Source: Oceanococcus sp. HetDA_MAG_MS8
GTDB taxonomy: Bacteria; Pseudomonadota; Gammaproteobacteria; Nevskiales; Oceanococcaceae
Direction of reading: 5' to 3'
DNA: 64,000 nt
NCBI GenBank assembly: GCA_019192445.1
Contig: JAHCMK010000007.1
Location: 62,001-126,000, forward strand
Shown here piece after piece: positions 26,801 to 34,204 of this stretch (the stretch's first letter is position 1; each line of letters begins with the position of its first letter). Below the pieces are notes generated by a model. The model did no database searches. It was given only the letters and a program-made list of their open reading frames with translations, and was not told the origin of the DNA. A program made the translations under genes and the position numbers.

Positions 26801-27166
26801 TCAGCGGATGAACTGCTCAATCACGCTATCTGCACCAATGAGGGGAATGATGCGTAGCAGAACCTGTTCCATCACGCCGGCCTCTGCATGAGTAATGAAC
26901 TTCGCTTTGCGCTCTTTCCAAGATAGCGTTTGAATGAGGCTGGCTGCCACCACTGACCGTTGATCCAAGTTGCCAATTGGAACTTCGGTAGGACCGCCAC
27001 GAATACTGGTGCTGATTGGGCAGCAAATGAGCAAGCCCGTTTTCTGGTTGTACGCTTTGGATGACAGCACCAGGGTGGGGCGGTACTTGCCGACCTCCTT
27101 TCCCTTGGTGGGCTCAAAATCCAGCCAAGTTACGTCGTTACGCGCGGGAACGTAGTGGCCGGCCAT
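26801..27166 (-). CDS. mazF: MazF/PemK-family endoribonuclease toxin
   Basis: A 121-residue toxin aligning with E. coli MazF along its length: YVPARNDVTWLDFEPTKG, KYRPTLVLSSKAYNQKTGL and CPISTS. The Arg of YRP and the Thr of STS match the catalytic Arg and Thr of MazF. Known MazF toxins cut mRNA at short motifs and stop growth when the labile antitoxin is lost. Its ATG overlaps the mazE stop by one base (TAATG), a tight translational coupling. The 157 bp beyond its stop, towards the ferredoxin gene, holds nothing recognisable. Confidence 0.93.
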   Translation of the reverse strand: MAGHYVPARNDVTWLDFEPTKGKEVGKYRPTLVLSSKAYNQKTGLLICCPISTSIRGGPTEVPIGNLDQRSVVAASLIQTLSWKERKAKFITHAEAGVMEQVLLRIIPLIGADSVIEQFIR

Positions 27167-27426
27167 TACTCCCCAACTTCCGAGTCGATTGGTGCAGTAA
27201 TTTCGTCAGCGTGAGCGGTGTGCGCGTCGAGACCTGCTAACAGCGCAGCCTCGGTAAACGGAAGACGAAGGTTTTTGAGGCGCGGACCGGTAGGTTCAAT
27301 AATGATGCGGCCATCTTTGGCCTCAATGCGAATTGTGCTGTTCACGGCGAGGCCCGTTTCGGAAAGTATGCCGGCGGGAATCCTCACCGCAGCGCTGTTG
27401 CCCCACTTGTTGATCTGGCTGTCCAT
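27166..27426 (-). CDS. mazE: MazE-family antitoxin (AbrB fold)
   Basis: An 86-residue antitoxin. The N-terminal swapped-hairpin AbrB DNA-binding domain reads INKWGNSAAVRIP, the MazE signature, and continues to GRIIIEP. The C-terminal 40 residues are acidic (THADEITAPIDSEVGE) and would bind and block MazF. In this family the antitoxin also represses its own operon; a short palindrome at 27491-27504 upstream may be the operator. Antitoxin-before-toxin order and one-base overlap are classic. Confidence 0.93.
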   Translation of the reverse strand: MDSQINKWGNSAAVRIPAGILSETGLAVNSTIRIEAKDGRIIIEPTGPRLKNLRLPFTEAALLAGLDAHTAHADEITAPIDSEVGE

Positions 27427-27483
27427 GACTGCCTCATGAGCTGTTACTGCTACGAGTCGCTACGCTATCACAGGCATGAAATG

Positions 27484-27504
27484 TGTCAACTATGTAGATA
27501 CATA
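27484..27504 (-). promoter_or_regulatory. Putative mazEF -35 element and operator
   Basis: Leftward TTGACA lies at 27489-27484. One base upstream is the inverted repeat TATGTA-GA-TACATA (27491-27504), a good place for MazE autorepression. The matching -10 element is weak. The rest of the 300-bp gap up to 27727 shows no gene or clear signal. Confidence 0.45.
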
Positions 27505-27727
27505 TGTGTGCGTGTAGGGTCACCGGGCTCAGCGAGCACCATCAGGGGCGAATGCCACTCCCGCGCCTCCCTCATGGCTGTGGTTACCCATAAAAAACGA
27601 GCCAGTGAGCGAGCTGCACTGTCGCTTGACGAGGCAAGAACACCTGGCACCACTGTCATGAGTGCTGAGACTTTTGTTGTTTATGCAAGGCGCAGCGATG
27701 CGCGAGTGAACCACGCATAATCCTCAC

Positions 27728-28696
27728 ATGGATAAATTCGACCGCATCTACGAACTCCATCGGCTTTTCGCCGGGCGCCGAGTGCCTATCTCCATGGACG
27801 AGATCATGACGCGCATGGAGTGTTCCAAAGCCACTGCTAAGCGCGGCATCGAAACCCTGCGCGATCAGCTCAACGCGCCTTTAGTGTATGACCGTGACCG
27901 CGGCGGCTATCTCTACGCCGCTGGCCAGGATGCCTGGGAGCTTCCTGGCCTCTGGCTCACCAGCCGCGAACTGGTTGCCATGTTGGCGGCCATCAAGTTT
28001 CTGAACGAGTCCGGCCAGGGCGTGGTGAGCGAGATGCTGCGTCCTTTCCGGCAGAAGCTGGAAACCATTCTGGCCGGTAAATACACCGGTGCCGGCGAGC
28101 TTATCAAGCGGGTGAAGATTCTCTCGATGAATGCGCGCCCCCAAGGAGACTGGTTCCATGTGGTTGCCGAGGCCGTCGCCCGCCGCCGCCAGCTGCATAT
28201 GCACTACCACGACCGCGCTCGCGACACCCGCAGCGAGCGAACCGTGTCACCTCAGCGCCTGGTGCACTATCGCGATGTTTGGTATCTCGACGCCTGGTGT
28301 CATAGCCGTGAGGGGCTGCGGACTTTTTCGCTAGACCGTGTCTCCAACGCTCGCGTTCTCACCGACAAAGCCAAGGATGTGGGTGAAGCTCAACTCGATG
28401 CCGAGCTCGCCTCGAGCTATGGCATTTTTTCCGGGCCAGCACGTGACCGCGCGGTACTGATCTTCAGCGCCGAGGCCGCCCGCTGGGTGCAGGCCGAAAC
28501 CTGGCACCGAGACCAAAAGGGTGAAGAACTGCCGGACGGGCGGTATCGCCTGGAGGTTCCTTTTAGTAACCCCACAGAGCTGGTGCGCGATCTGCTGCGC
28601 TACGGAGCGGAGGTTCTGGTCGAGTCGCCGATGGAGCTACGCAAAGCTGTGCAGGGCAACCTGCAGCGCGCTCTCGCGCAGTACTCCAAAGACTAG
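27728..28696 (+). CDS. WYL-domain (YafY-type) transcriptional regulator
   Basis: A 322-residue HTH-WYL protein. The N-terminal winged helix (FDRIYELHRLFAGRRVPISM, then MECSKATAKRGIETLRD) is HTH_11-like. The WYL domain follows at about residues 145-215, with LVHYRDVWYLDAWCHSREGLRTF; the RxxWYL-like motif appears as RDVWYLDAW. A C-terminal WCX-type domain closes the protein. WYL regulators bind ligands or nucleic acid and often control DNA-damage or defence genes; here the neighbours are MazEF on one side and a convergent GMC oxidoreductase on the other, so no clear target is seen. Confidence 0.9.
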   Translation: MDKFDRIYELHRLFAGRRVPISMDEIMTRMECSKATAKRGIETLRDQLNAPLVYDRDRGGYLYAAGQDAWELPGLWLTSRELVAMLAAIKFLNESGQGVVSEMLRPFRQKLETILAGKYTGAGELIKRVKILSMNARPQGDWFHVVAEAVARRRQLHMHYHDRARDTRSERTVSPQRLVHYRDVWYLDAWCHSREGLRTFSLDRVSNARVLTDKAKDVGEAQLDAELASSYGIFSGPARDRAVLIFSAEAARWVQAETWHRDQKGEELPDGRYRLEVPFSNPTELVRDLLRYGAEVLVESPMELRKAVQGNLQRALAQYSKD

Positions 28697-28733
28697 CCGC
28701 CTCTCGAGGAGGCGGCGGAGGCTCATGCGCCTT

Positions 28734-30368
28734 TTAAGCGGCGTGCGCAGATTTTTTCTCGACCAGTTTAGGTCCATATTTGGCTTCGGCCAGAATCATC
28801 CGGGCCGCTTTTTCGCCGATGGCCATGCAGGGGGCATTGGTATTACCGCGCAGGATGGTGGGCATAATGCTGGCGTCGGCCACCCGCAGGCCATCAATGC
28901 CGTGCACGCGTAGCTTATCGTCGACCACGGCCATTTCGTCGCTACCCATACGGCAGCTGCCCACCGGGTGATAAACCGTCTCCGCGCGGGCTCGGATGGC
29001 GGCATCAATGTCGGCATCACTTTGCACCCCAGGTCCAGGGTAAATTTCTTCGCCGCGGTGCGGCTCCAAAGCCGGTTGATTGACGATGTTGCGGACGATC
29101 TTCACCCCAGCACGTAGCTTGAGGATATCGGCCGGATTGCTGAGATACTGCGGGTCAATGCGTGGGTCAGCAAGCGGGTCTGCCGACTCCAGGGTAATTC
29201 TCCCCCGGCTGAGAGGCTGCAGGTCGCACACATGTACAGAAAAGCCATAGCCGTGCACCAGCTTGCGCCCATGATCTTCGATTAAAGCGGGCAAAAAGTG
29301 GAATTGGAGATCCGGTAATGCTGCCTCGGGGGAAGACCTGGCGAAGCCTCCAGCCTCAGCAACATTCGATGCAAACTGGCCTGAGCCCGTGAGTAGGTAG
29401 CGCAGCAGCTCGGACATGGTTTTCGGCACCGCACTGGCAGCCATTCCGATCGGCGCTCGGGTCCTAGATTTATAGCTGAGGATGTAGTCCAAATGGTCTT
29501 GGAGGTTGTGCCCAACACCCGGTAGCGCATGCACCAGCGGAATATTGTGCTGCTTGAGTTCGTCAGGGTCGCCAATGCCCGAAAGCATCAGCAGTTGCGG
29601 GCTGTTGATAGCGCCCCCAGCCAGAACCACTTGGTCATTGACGCGTAGACGTTCCAGTTGCCCTCGCTCATTGCGCAGCTCCACACCTACGGCGCGCCCA
29701 TCTTCGACGAGAACACGTGTGACGTGGACGCCGCAGCGAACACTCAGGTTCGGTCTGCCGAGCGCCGGCCGCAAAAAGGCACTCGCGGCGCTCCAGCGAC
29801 GGCCGTTTTTTTGTGTGACTTGGAATGGGCCTACCCCCTCAAGCTGCTCTCCATTGAAGTCTGTGTTGATGCAATGACCAGCTTCATGCCCAGCCTGGAC
29901 CCATAAGCGGCTAAGCAGGTTTGGGCTGCGCACGTCGGCGACATTCAGCTCTCCCTTGTCACCGTGATAGCTATCTTGTAGCCGCTCGTTGTGTTCCAGC
30001 GAACGAAAAATGGGCAGCATATCGGCATAGCTCCAGCCCTCATTTCCTAGCTCGGCCCAATGATCGTAGTCCGCCGCATGCCCGCGGATATAGACCATGG
30101 CATTAATACTGGATGAGCCGCCCAGGGTTTTGCCCCGTGGCCAGAACAAGCGGCGCTTGTTCATGTGTTGCTGAGGAGTGGTATCAAAGCCCCAGTTTCT
30201 GGCGTTTTTGCGAATGAGGCCGATGACACCTAGCGGCATGTGAATCAGAGGGTTGTTGTCACGCGGCCCAGCCTCTAGCAACAATACTTGCCGACGAGGG
30301 TCGGCCGATAATCGATTGGCCAATACGCAACCAGCACTGCCGGCGCCCACGATGATGGTGTCTACCAT
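28734..30368 (-). CDS. GMC-family FAD oxidoreductase (choline dehydrogenase-like)
   Basis: A 544-residue GMC enzyme. FAD-binding GAGSAGCVLANRL lies at the N-terminus, and the GMC signature 1 region is WPRGKTLGGSSSINAMVYIR. VLAGGAINSPQLLMLSGIG gives signature 2. The catalytic His lies in VYHPVGSCRMG and the C-terminal second His/Asn region in LRGNTNAPCMAIGEKAA. It should oxidise an alcohol; close relatives are annotated as choline or long-chain alcohol dehydrogenases, but the substrate is not readable. The ATG at 30368 is preferred to one 7 codons upstream because AGGA lies 8 bases before it. The nearest genes do not include betaine aldehyde dehydrogenase, so a choline role is unproven. Confidence 0.9.
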   Translation of the reverse strand: MVDTIIVGAGSAGCVLANRLSADPRRQVLLLEAGPRDNNPLIHMPLGVIGLIRKNARNWGFDTTPQQHMNKRRLFWPRGKTLGGSSSINAMVYIRGHAADYDHWAELGNEGWSYADMLPIFRSLEHNERLQDSYHGDKGELNVADVRSPNLLSRLWVQAGHEAGHCINTDFNGEQLEGVGPFQVTQKNGRRWSAASAFLRPALGRPNLSVRCGVHVTRVLVEDGRAVGVELRNERGQLERLRVNDQVVLAGGAINSPQLLMLSGIGDPDELKQHNIPLVHALPGVGHNLQDHLDYILSYKSRTRAPIGMAASAVPKTMSELLRYLLTGSGQFASNVAEAGGFARSSPEAALPDLQFHFLPALIEDHGRKLVHGYGFSVHVCDLQPLSRGRITLESADPLADPRIDPQYLSNPADILKLRAGVKIVRNIVNQPALEPHRGEEIYPGPGVQSDADIDAAIRARAETVYHPVGSCRMGSDEMAVVDDKLRVHGIDGLRVADASIMPTILRGNTNAPCMAIGEKAARMILAEAKYGPKLVEKKSAHAA

Positions 30369-30555
30369 AGCGTTTTCCTGGGGTCTCACTCCAGCTCGAA
30401 GGATAACAAATCATGGTCGCAATCCTCGTAGGAGATAGTCTCGAGCTGACCCTCACGATCCAGGATACTGACGCTAGCCTATAGCGGAGGAACCCGCAGC
30501 TTAGACGCTGGTGTCGTTCATAATATGTGGATGATAAGCACCACCAAATCTTTGT

Positions 30556-30572
30556 ACCCAATGGCATTGGGT
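30556..30572 (+). promoter_or_regulatory. 17-bp palindrome before galE
   Basis: ACCCAATG-G-CATTGGGT is a perfect palindrome 14 bp before the galE ATG, in operator position. No binding protein can be named. Confidence 0.35.
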
Positions 30573-30586
30573 GACCTCCGAGCCCC

Positions 30587-31630
30587 ATGACGCCCATTTC
30601 TGCAAGAGCTCTGAAAAAGAACACTCCAATTCTTGTGACGGGTGGCTCGGGGTATATCGGTAGTCACACCGTCGTGGCCTTAATTGAAGCGGGATTAGCG
30701 CCTGTTGTCGTTGACAACTTCAGTAATAGCTGCAGCATTCCGCTCAAACGTATACAGGAGCTTACCGGCCATTTCGTGCCCTGGGTTGAGTGTGATGTTC
30801 GCGACCAGGCCACGTTGAGAAAGGTTTTCCAGCGGTACAAACCTCAAGCAGTGTTCCATTTTGCTGGACTCAAGTCCGTCGCTGAGTCTGTCGCTCAACC
30901 GACGCTGTATTACCGCAACAATGTGGAGGGAACATGGGCGGTGCTGGACGTGATGCGCGAACACGACTGCAGGCAATTGGTATTTAGCTCAAGCGCTACG
31001 GTCTATGGAAGTCCTCAATTCCTCCCCTATACCGAAGATCATCCGGTCGCTCCAATGAACCCATATGGACAGAGCAAAGCAATGAGTGAGCAGGCTATCG
31101 CAGATATGCGGATCGCTTGGCCCGAGTTGCTTGCGGTGAGCTTGCGGTACTTTAATCCCGTAGGCGCACACCCAAGCGGGTGTTTAGGAGAAAACCCACG
31201 AGGTACACCGAATAATCTGATGCCTTTCTTATCGCAAGTCGCAGTCGGGAGGCGTCCCTATTTACAGGTATTCGGTACTGACTATCCCACGGTGGATGGT
31301 TCTGGCGTTCGTGATTACATTCACGTATCGGATCTGGCCCAAGGCCATGTGGCTGCTTTGCAAGCGCTGCCTACGTTGAGAGATGTCGCAGCAGTTAACT
31401 TGGGAACGGGGCATGGTGTCAGCGTGCTACAAATGGTCCGGGCGTTTAGTGAAATATGTGGTCGCGACCTGCCTTGGAAGGAGGCGCCTCGTCGCGCCGG
31501 TGACTTACCGGAGTACTTCGCGGATGTTCGGCTGGCAAAGAAAAAGCTGGGCTGGGAGGCTCGCCAGAGTTTAAAGGCCATGTGTGCTGACACTTGGAAT
31601 TGGCAGCAGTCGAATCCAGAGGGGTACTAG
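30587..31630 (+). CDS. galE: UDP-glucose 4-epimerase GalE
   Basis: A 347-residue extended-SDR epimerase interconverting UDP-glucose and UDP-galactose. The NAD motif is GGSGYIGSHT, the catalytic Ser lies in VFSSSATVYG, and Tyr-x3-Lys appears as YGQSK. YFNPVGAHPSG and VRDYIHVSDLAQGH are GalE hallmarks. The N-terminus has a 12-residue extension before the first strand (ISARALKKN). Base composition looks lower in GC than the neighbours, and the gene stands alone between convergent or divergent units, which could mean horizontal acquisition; that is only an impression. The product feeds surface polysaccharide synthesis. Confidence 0.94.
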   Translation: MTPISARALKKNTPILVTGGSGYIGSHTVVALIEAGLAPVVVDNFSNSCSIPLKRIQELTGHFVPWVECDVRDQATLRKVFQRYKPQAVFHFAGLKSVAESVAQPTLYYRNNVEGTWAVLDVMREHDCRQLVFSSSATVYGSPQFLPYTEDHPVAPMNPYGQSKAMSEQAIADMRIAWPELLAVSLRYFNPVGAHPSGCLGENPRGTPNNLMPFLSQVAVGRRPYLQVFGTDYPTVDGSGVRDYIHVSDLAQGHVAALQALPTLRDVAAVNLGTGHGVSVLQMVRAFSEICGRDLPWKEAPRRAGDLPEYFADVRLAKKKLGWEARQSLKAMCADTWNWQQSNPEGY

Positions 31631-31780
31631 CCTACTGTGTGTTTTGCCGGTTTTACCCAACGCAGTTTGGGAGCTTCGCATGTTGCCGTTATCGATAAAT
31701 AACCGCTGTTGAAGCTGCGCTCGCGGCATCGTGGTGCTCAGCCGTACAGCAATGGCATGCAGGCGCGAGGGTTTACAAGC

Positions 31781-31812
31781 AAAAAAAACGCCCAGCCGAA
31801 GCTGGGCGTTTT
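31781..31812 (-). terminator. Terminator of the fad operon
   Basis: ACGCCCAGC-CGAA-GCTGGGCGT with a long A-run on the left (T-run for the leftward fadE transcript) and TTTT on the right, so it may also stop galE transcription. Confidence 0.88.
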
Positions 31813-31834
31813 GTGTGGCGGTGTTGGTTGTGGC

Positions 31835-34078
31835 TTAAGCCGCAACCCGCTGCAGCTCGGCGCTGGGAACCGTGTCGCGGAAGAAGTCTTCGGGTTTGAA
31901 AACGTCGACCTCGATGGTTTCCATGCGGGCTTCGTGAGCGGCTTTGAGCTGGTCGGCCTCGGCGCCGGTGATGATCTGCGCTTGCAGGGCGGCATCGATG
32001 CTGTCTTCGATGGCAGCCCGTGGGAGCTGCTTGGCGCGGATCGCTTTGGCGATCTTGGCGGCAGCCGGTTGGGCTTCGCAGATCAGCTTGAAGGCGTGCA
32101 GCAAGCGGCCGGCGCCAGCGACGTCGGAACCCGCGAGGAAGGTTTCGCGGGTGATTCGTGCCTGTTGCTCGCTGAGGCTTTGCAGGGTTGCTGCACAGGC
32201 CACGGTGACCTTGTCCGAGGGGCCGCGGCTGAGCGGATTCACCCGCAGCAGGAAGCTGCCCACGGTGCGTAGGTAGGCGCCAAGGACTGGTGCTTCGAAG
32301 TTGGCATAAATGCCTTCGAAGGCCTGTTGGATCTGCGCCAGGGCGTATTCCAGGCTGTATTCCACTAGCACCAGGTCTTCGGCTTTGCGGCCTTCGGCCT
32401 CGTAGCGACGCAGGGCTGAGAAGCCCAGGGTGAGCCAGGTCAGCACATCGGCGTAGCGGCCGGTGAGATTGCCCTTGGCCTTGAGCTTGCTGCCCATGAG
32501 GAACATGGCCAGGTTTGTAAGCACCGAGAAACGGGTGCTGGCCCAGCCCAGGCGGCGGTAGTAAGTTGCCGTGGGGCCGGAAACCGGCGAGCCGGCACTG
32601 TAACCGCGCGTGAGGAAGCGGGTGAAGGCGCGGCCGATGTTCAGGGCGAAGTGACCCATCCAGCCCAGCAAATTCTTGCGGAAGGCGCTGACGTCATTGT
32701 TCTCGACGGCCGCCACCGTCTTCATGGCGTAAGGGTGGCAGCGGGTGGCGCCCTGACCAAAGGTAATCAGGGTGCGGGTCATGATGTTTGCGCCCTCGAC
32801 GGTGATCCCTACTGGGGCCGTGCAATAGCCGGGGCCCACCACATTGGAGGGACCTTGCATCACACCACGACCAGCGAACACATCCATGGCATCGGTGACC
32901 ACATCCCGGCCGAGCTGGGTGGTGGAGTACTTGAGCGCCGCCGAGACCACCGGCGGTGCAATGCCGCGGTCCAGGGCGGAGCAGGAGTACACCCGCGAGC
33001 CTTCAAGCATGTAGGTGAGGCCGGCAATATGGCCGATCTTGGCTTGCACGCCTTCCATTTGGCCGATGTCGATGCCGAACTGCTGACGAACCACCGAATA
33101 GGCACCCGTCATCAGGGCCACGGCCTTGGCGCCGCCAATGGCGCCAGCAGGCAGGGAAATGGCGCGGCCACCGGCCAGACCTTCCATCAGCATGCGCCAG
33201 CCTTCGCCGACGGCGCTGCGGCCACCAATGACCTGATCCAGACTCGCCACTACATCCGTGCCGATGATGGGGCCGTTGTAGAAGGGCTCGCCAATGGGCT
33301 CGTGATGATCGCCGTTGTGCAAACCCGGCGTGCCTTTCTCCAGCAACACCACGGTGATGCCCGGATTCTCGCCCTTGCCCAGCAGATTCTCGGGGTCGTG
33401 CACGCGGCAGGCCAGGGAGATCAGGTTGGCGATGGGGGCCAGGGTGATATAGCGCTTGCGGAAGTTCATCCGCAGTTTCAACTCGCCATCGTCGTCCTTG
33501 AAGACCACGCCTTCAGCTTTAATGGAAGCCGCGTCCGAACCAGCTGTGGGCTCGGTGAGGCCAAAGCAGGGCATCATCTCGCCCGCAGCCAGCTTGGGCA
33601 GGTAGTGCCGTTTTTGCTCTTCGGTGCCGTTCATCTCGATGAGTTCGGCGGCGCCGATGGAGTTGGGAATGACCACCAGCGGCGAGAGCACGCCCGAGAC
33701 CGCGCCCACCTTGGCCATCACCGAGGAGCGGCCCAGGGCCGAAAAGCCCTTGCCGCCGTACTCTTTGGGAATGATCAGGCCGAAGAAGCCTTCGCGCTTC
33801 ATGAAGGCCATCACGGTATCGGGGATGCGGCGGCTCTGCGAGATTTCGTAGGGCTTGATCATCCGCAGCAATTCTTCGACGGGGCCATCCATGAAGGCCT
33901 GCTCTTCCGCCGGCAGGTCGTTGTAGGCCTCGTTAAGCATCCGCTTGAAGTCAGGGTTACCGCCGAAGAAATCGCCGTCAATCCAGACATGGCCGGCATC
34001 GAGTGCCTGGCGCTCGGTATCGGAAATCTTGGGCAGCATGCCGCCCTTACGCATGGTGTTTAGCAATGTTCCAAACAT
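31835..34078 (-). CDS. fadE: Acyl-CoA dehydrogenase, FadE family
   Basis: A 747-residue FadE-type acyl-CoA dehydrogenase with the DUF1974 C-terminal extension. Shared FadE blocks are MPCFGLTEPTAGSDA, KRYITLAPIANLISLA and the catalytic-Glu region GITVEGANIMTRTLITFGQG followed by RCHPY. Compared with E. coli FadE (814 residues) it lacks the N-terminal membrane segment and begins at FGTLLNTMRKGGMLP. It makes trans-2-enoyl-CoA in the first step of beta-oxidation. AGGAG precedes the ATG. It is the third gene of the fadA-fadB-fadE run, 126 bp after fadB; that gap holds a GGCCGGC/GCCGGCC hairpin (34172-34193) without a T-tract. Confidence 0.93.
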   Translation of the reverse strand: MFGTLLNTMRKGGMLPKISDTERQALDAGHVWIDGDFFGGNPDFKRMLNEAYNDLPAEEQAFMDGPVEELLRMIKPYEISQSRRIPDTVMAFMKREGFFGLIIPKEYGGKGFSALGRSSVMAKVGAVSGVLSPLVVIPNSIGAAELIEMNGTEEQKRHYLPKLAAGEMMPCFGLTEPTAGSDAASIKAEGVVFKDDDGELKLRMNFRKRYITLAPIANLISLACRVHDPENLLGKGENPGITVVLLEKGTPGLHNGDHHEPIGEPFYNGPIIGTDVVASLDQVIGGRSAVGEGWRMLMEGLAGGRAISLPAGAIGGAKAVALMTGAYSVVRQQFGIDIGQMEGVQAKIGHIAGLTYMLEGSRVYSCSALDRGIAPPVVSAALKYSTTQLGRDVVTDAMDVFAGRGVMQGPSNVVGPGYCTAPVGITVEGANIMTRTLITFGQGATRCHPYAMKTVAAVENNDVSAFRKNLLGWMGHFALNIGRAFTRFLTRGYSAGSPVSGPTATYYRRLGWASTRFSVLTNLAMFLMGSKLKAKGNLTGRYADVLTWLTLGFSALRRYEAEGRKAEDLVLVEYSLEYALAQIQQAFEGIYANFEAPVLGAYLRTVGSFLLRVNPLSRGPSDKVTVACAATLQSLSEQQARITRETFLAGSDVAGAGRLLHAFKLICEAQPAAAKIAKAIRAKQLPRAAIEDSIDAALQAQIITGAEADQLKAAHEARMETIEVDVFKPEDFFRDTVPSAELQRVAA

Positions 34079-34204
34079 GCCTTGCTCCTGTTGAGAACTG
34101 TAATAACTACGCGCTGCGCAGGGTTCTTGGATTCGAGAATGCCGGCAGGGCGCGGTTCATAAGGGATTGAAGGCCGGCCCGCAGAGGCCGGCCCCCAACA
34201 GGTG

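Noticed and set aside
27436-27720. 94-codon plus-strand frame between mazE and the WYL gene
   Set aside because: No ribosome site, mixed Cys/Arg composition, and it covers the mazEF control region.
26801-28696. MazEF plus WYL regulator as a defence island
   Set aside because: Neighbours are housekeeping or metabolic genes; no nuclease, restriction or abortive-infection gene is seen.
28697-28715. CCGCCTC/GAGGCGG hairpin as a terminator between WYL and GMC genes
   Set aside because: No T-run follows on either strand; it may be chance in GC-rich DNA.
32651-34063. 470-codon open frame on the plus strand opposite fadE
   Set aside because: It is the antisense shadow of a GC-rich gene with strong codon bias; His/Gly/Ala-rich, no ribosome site, no domain.
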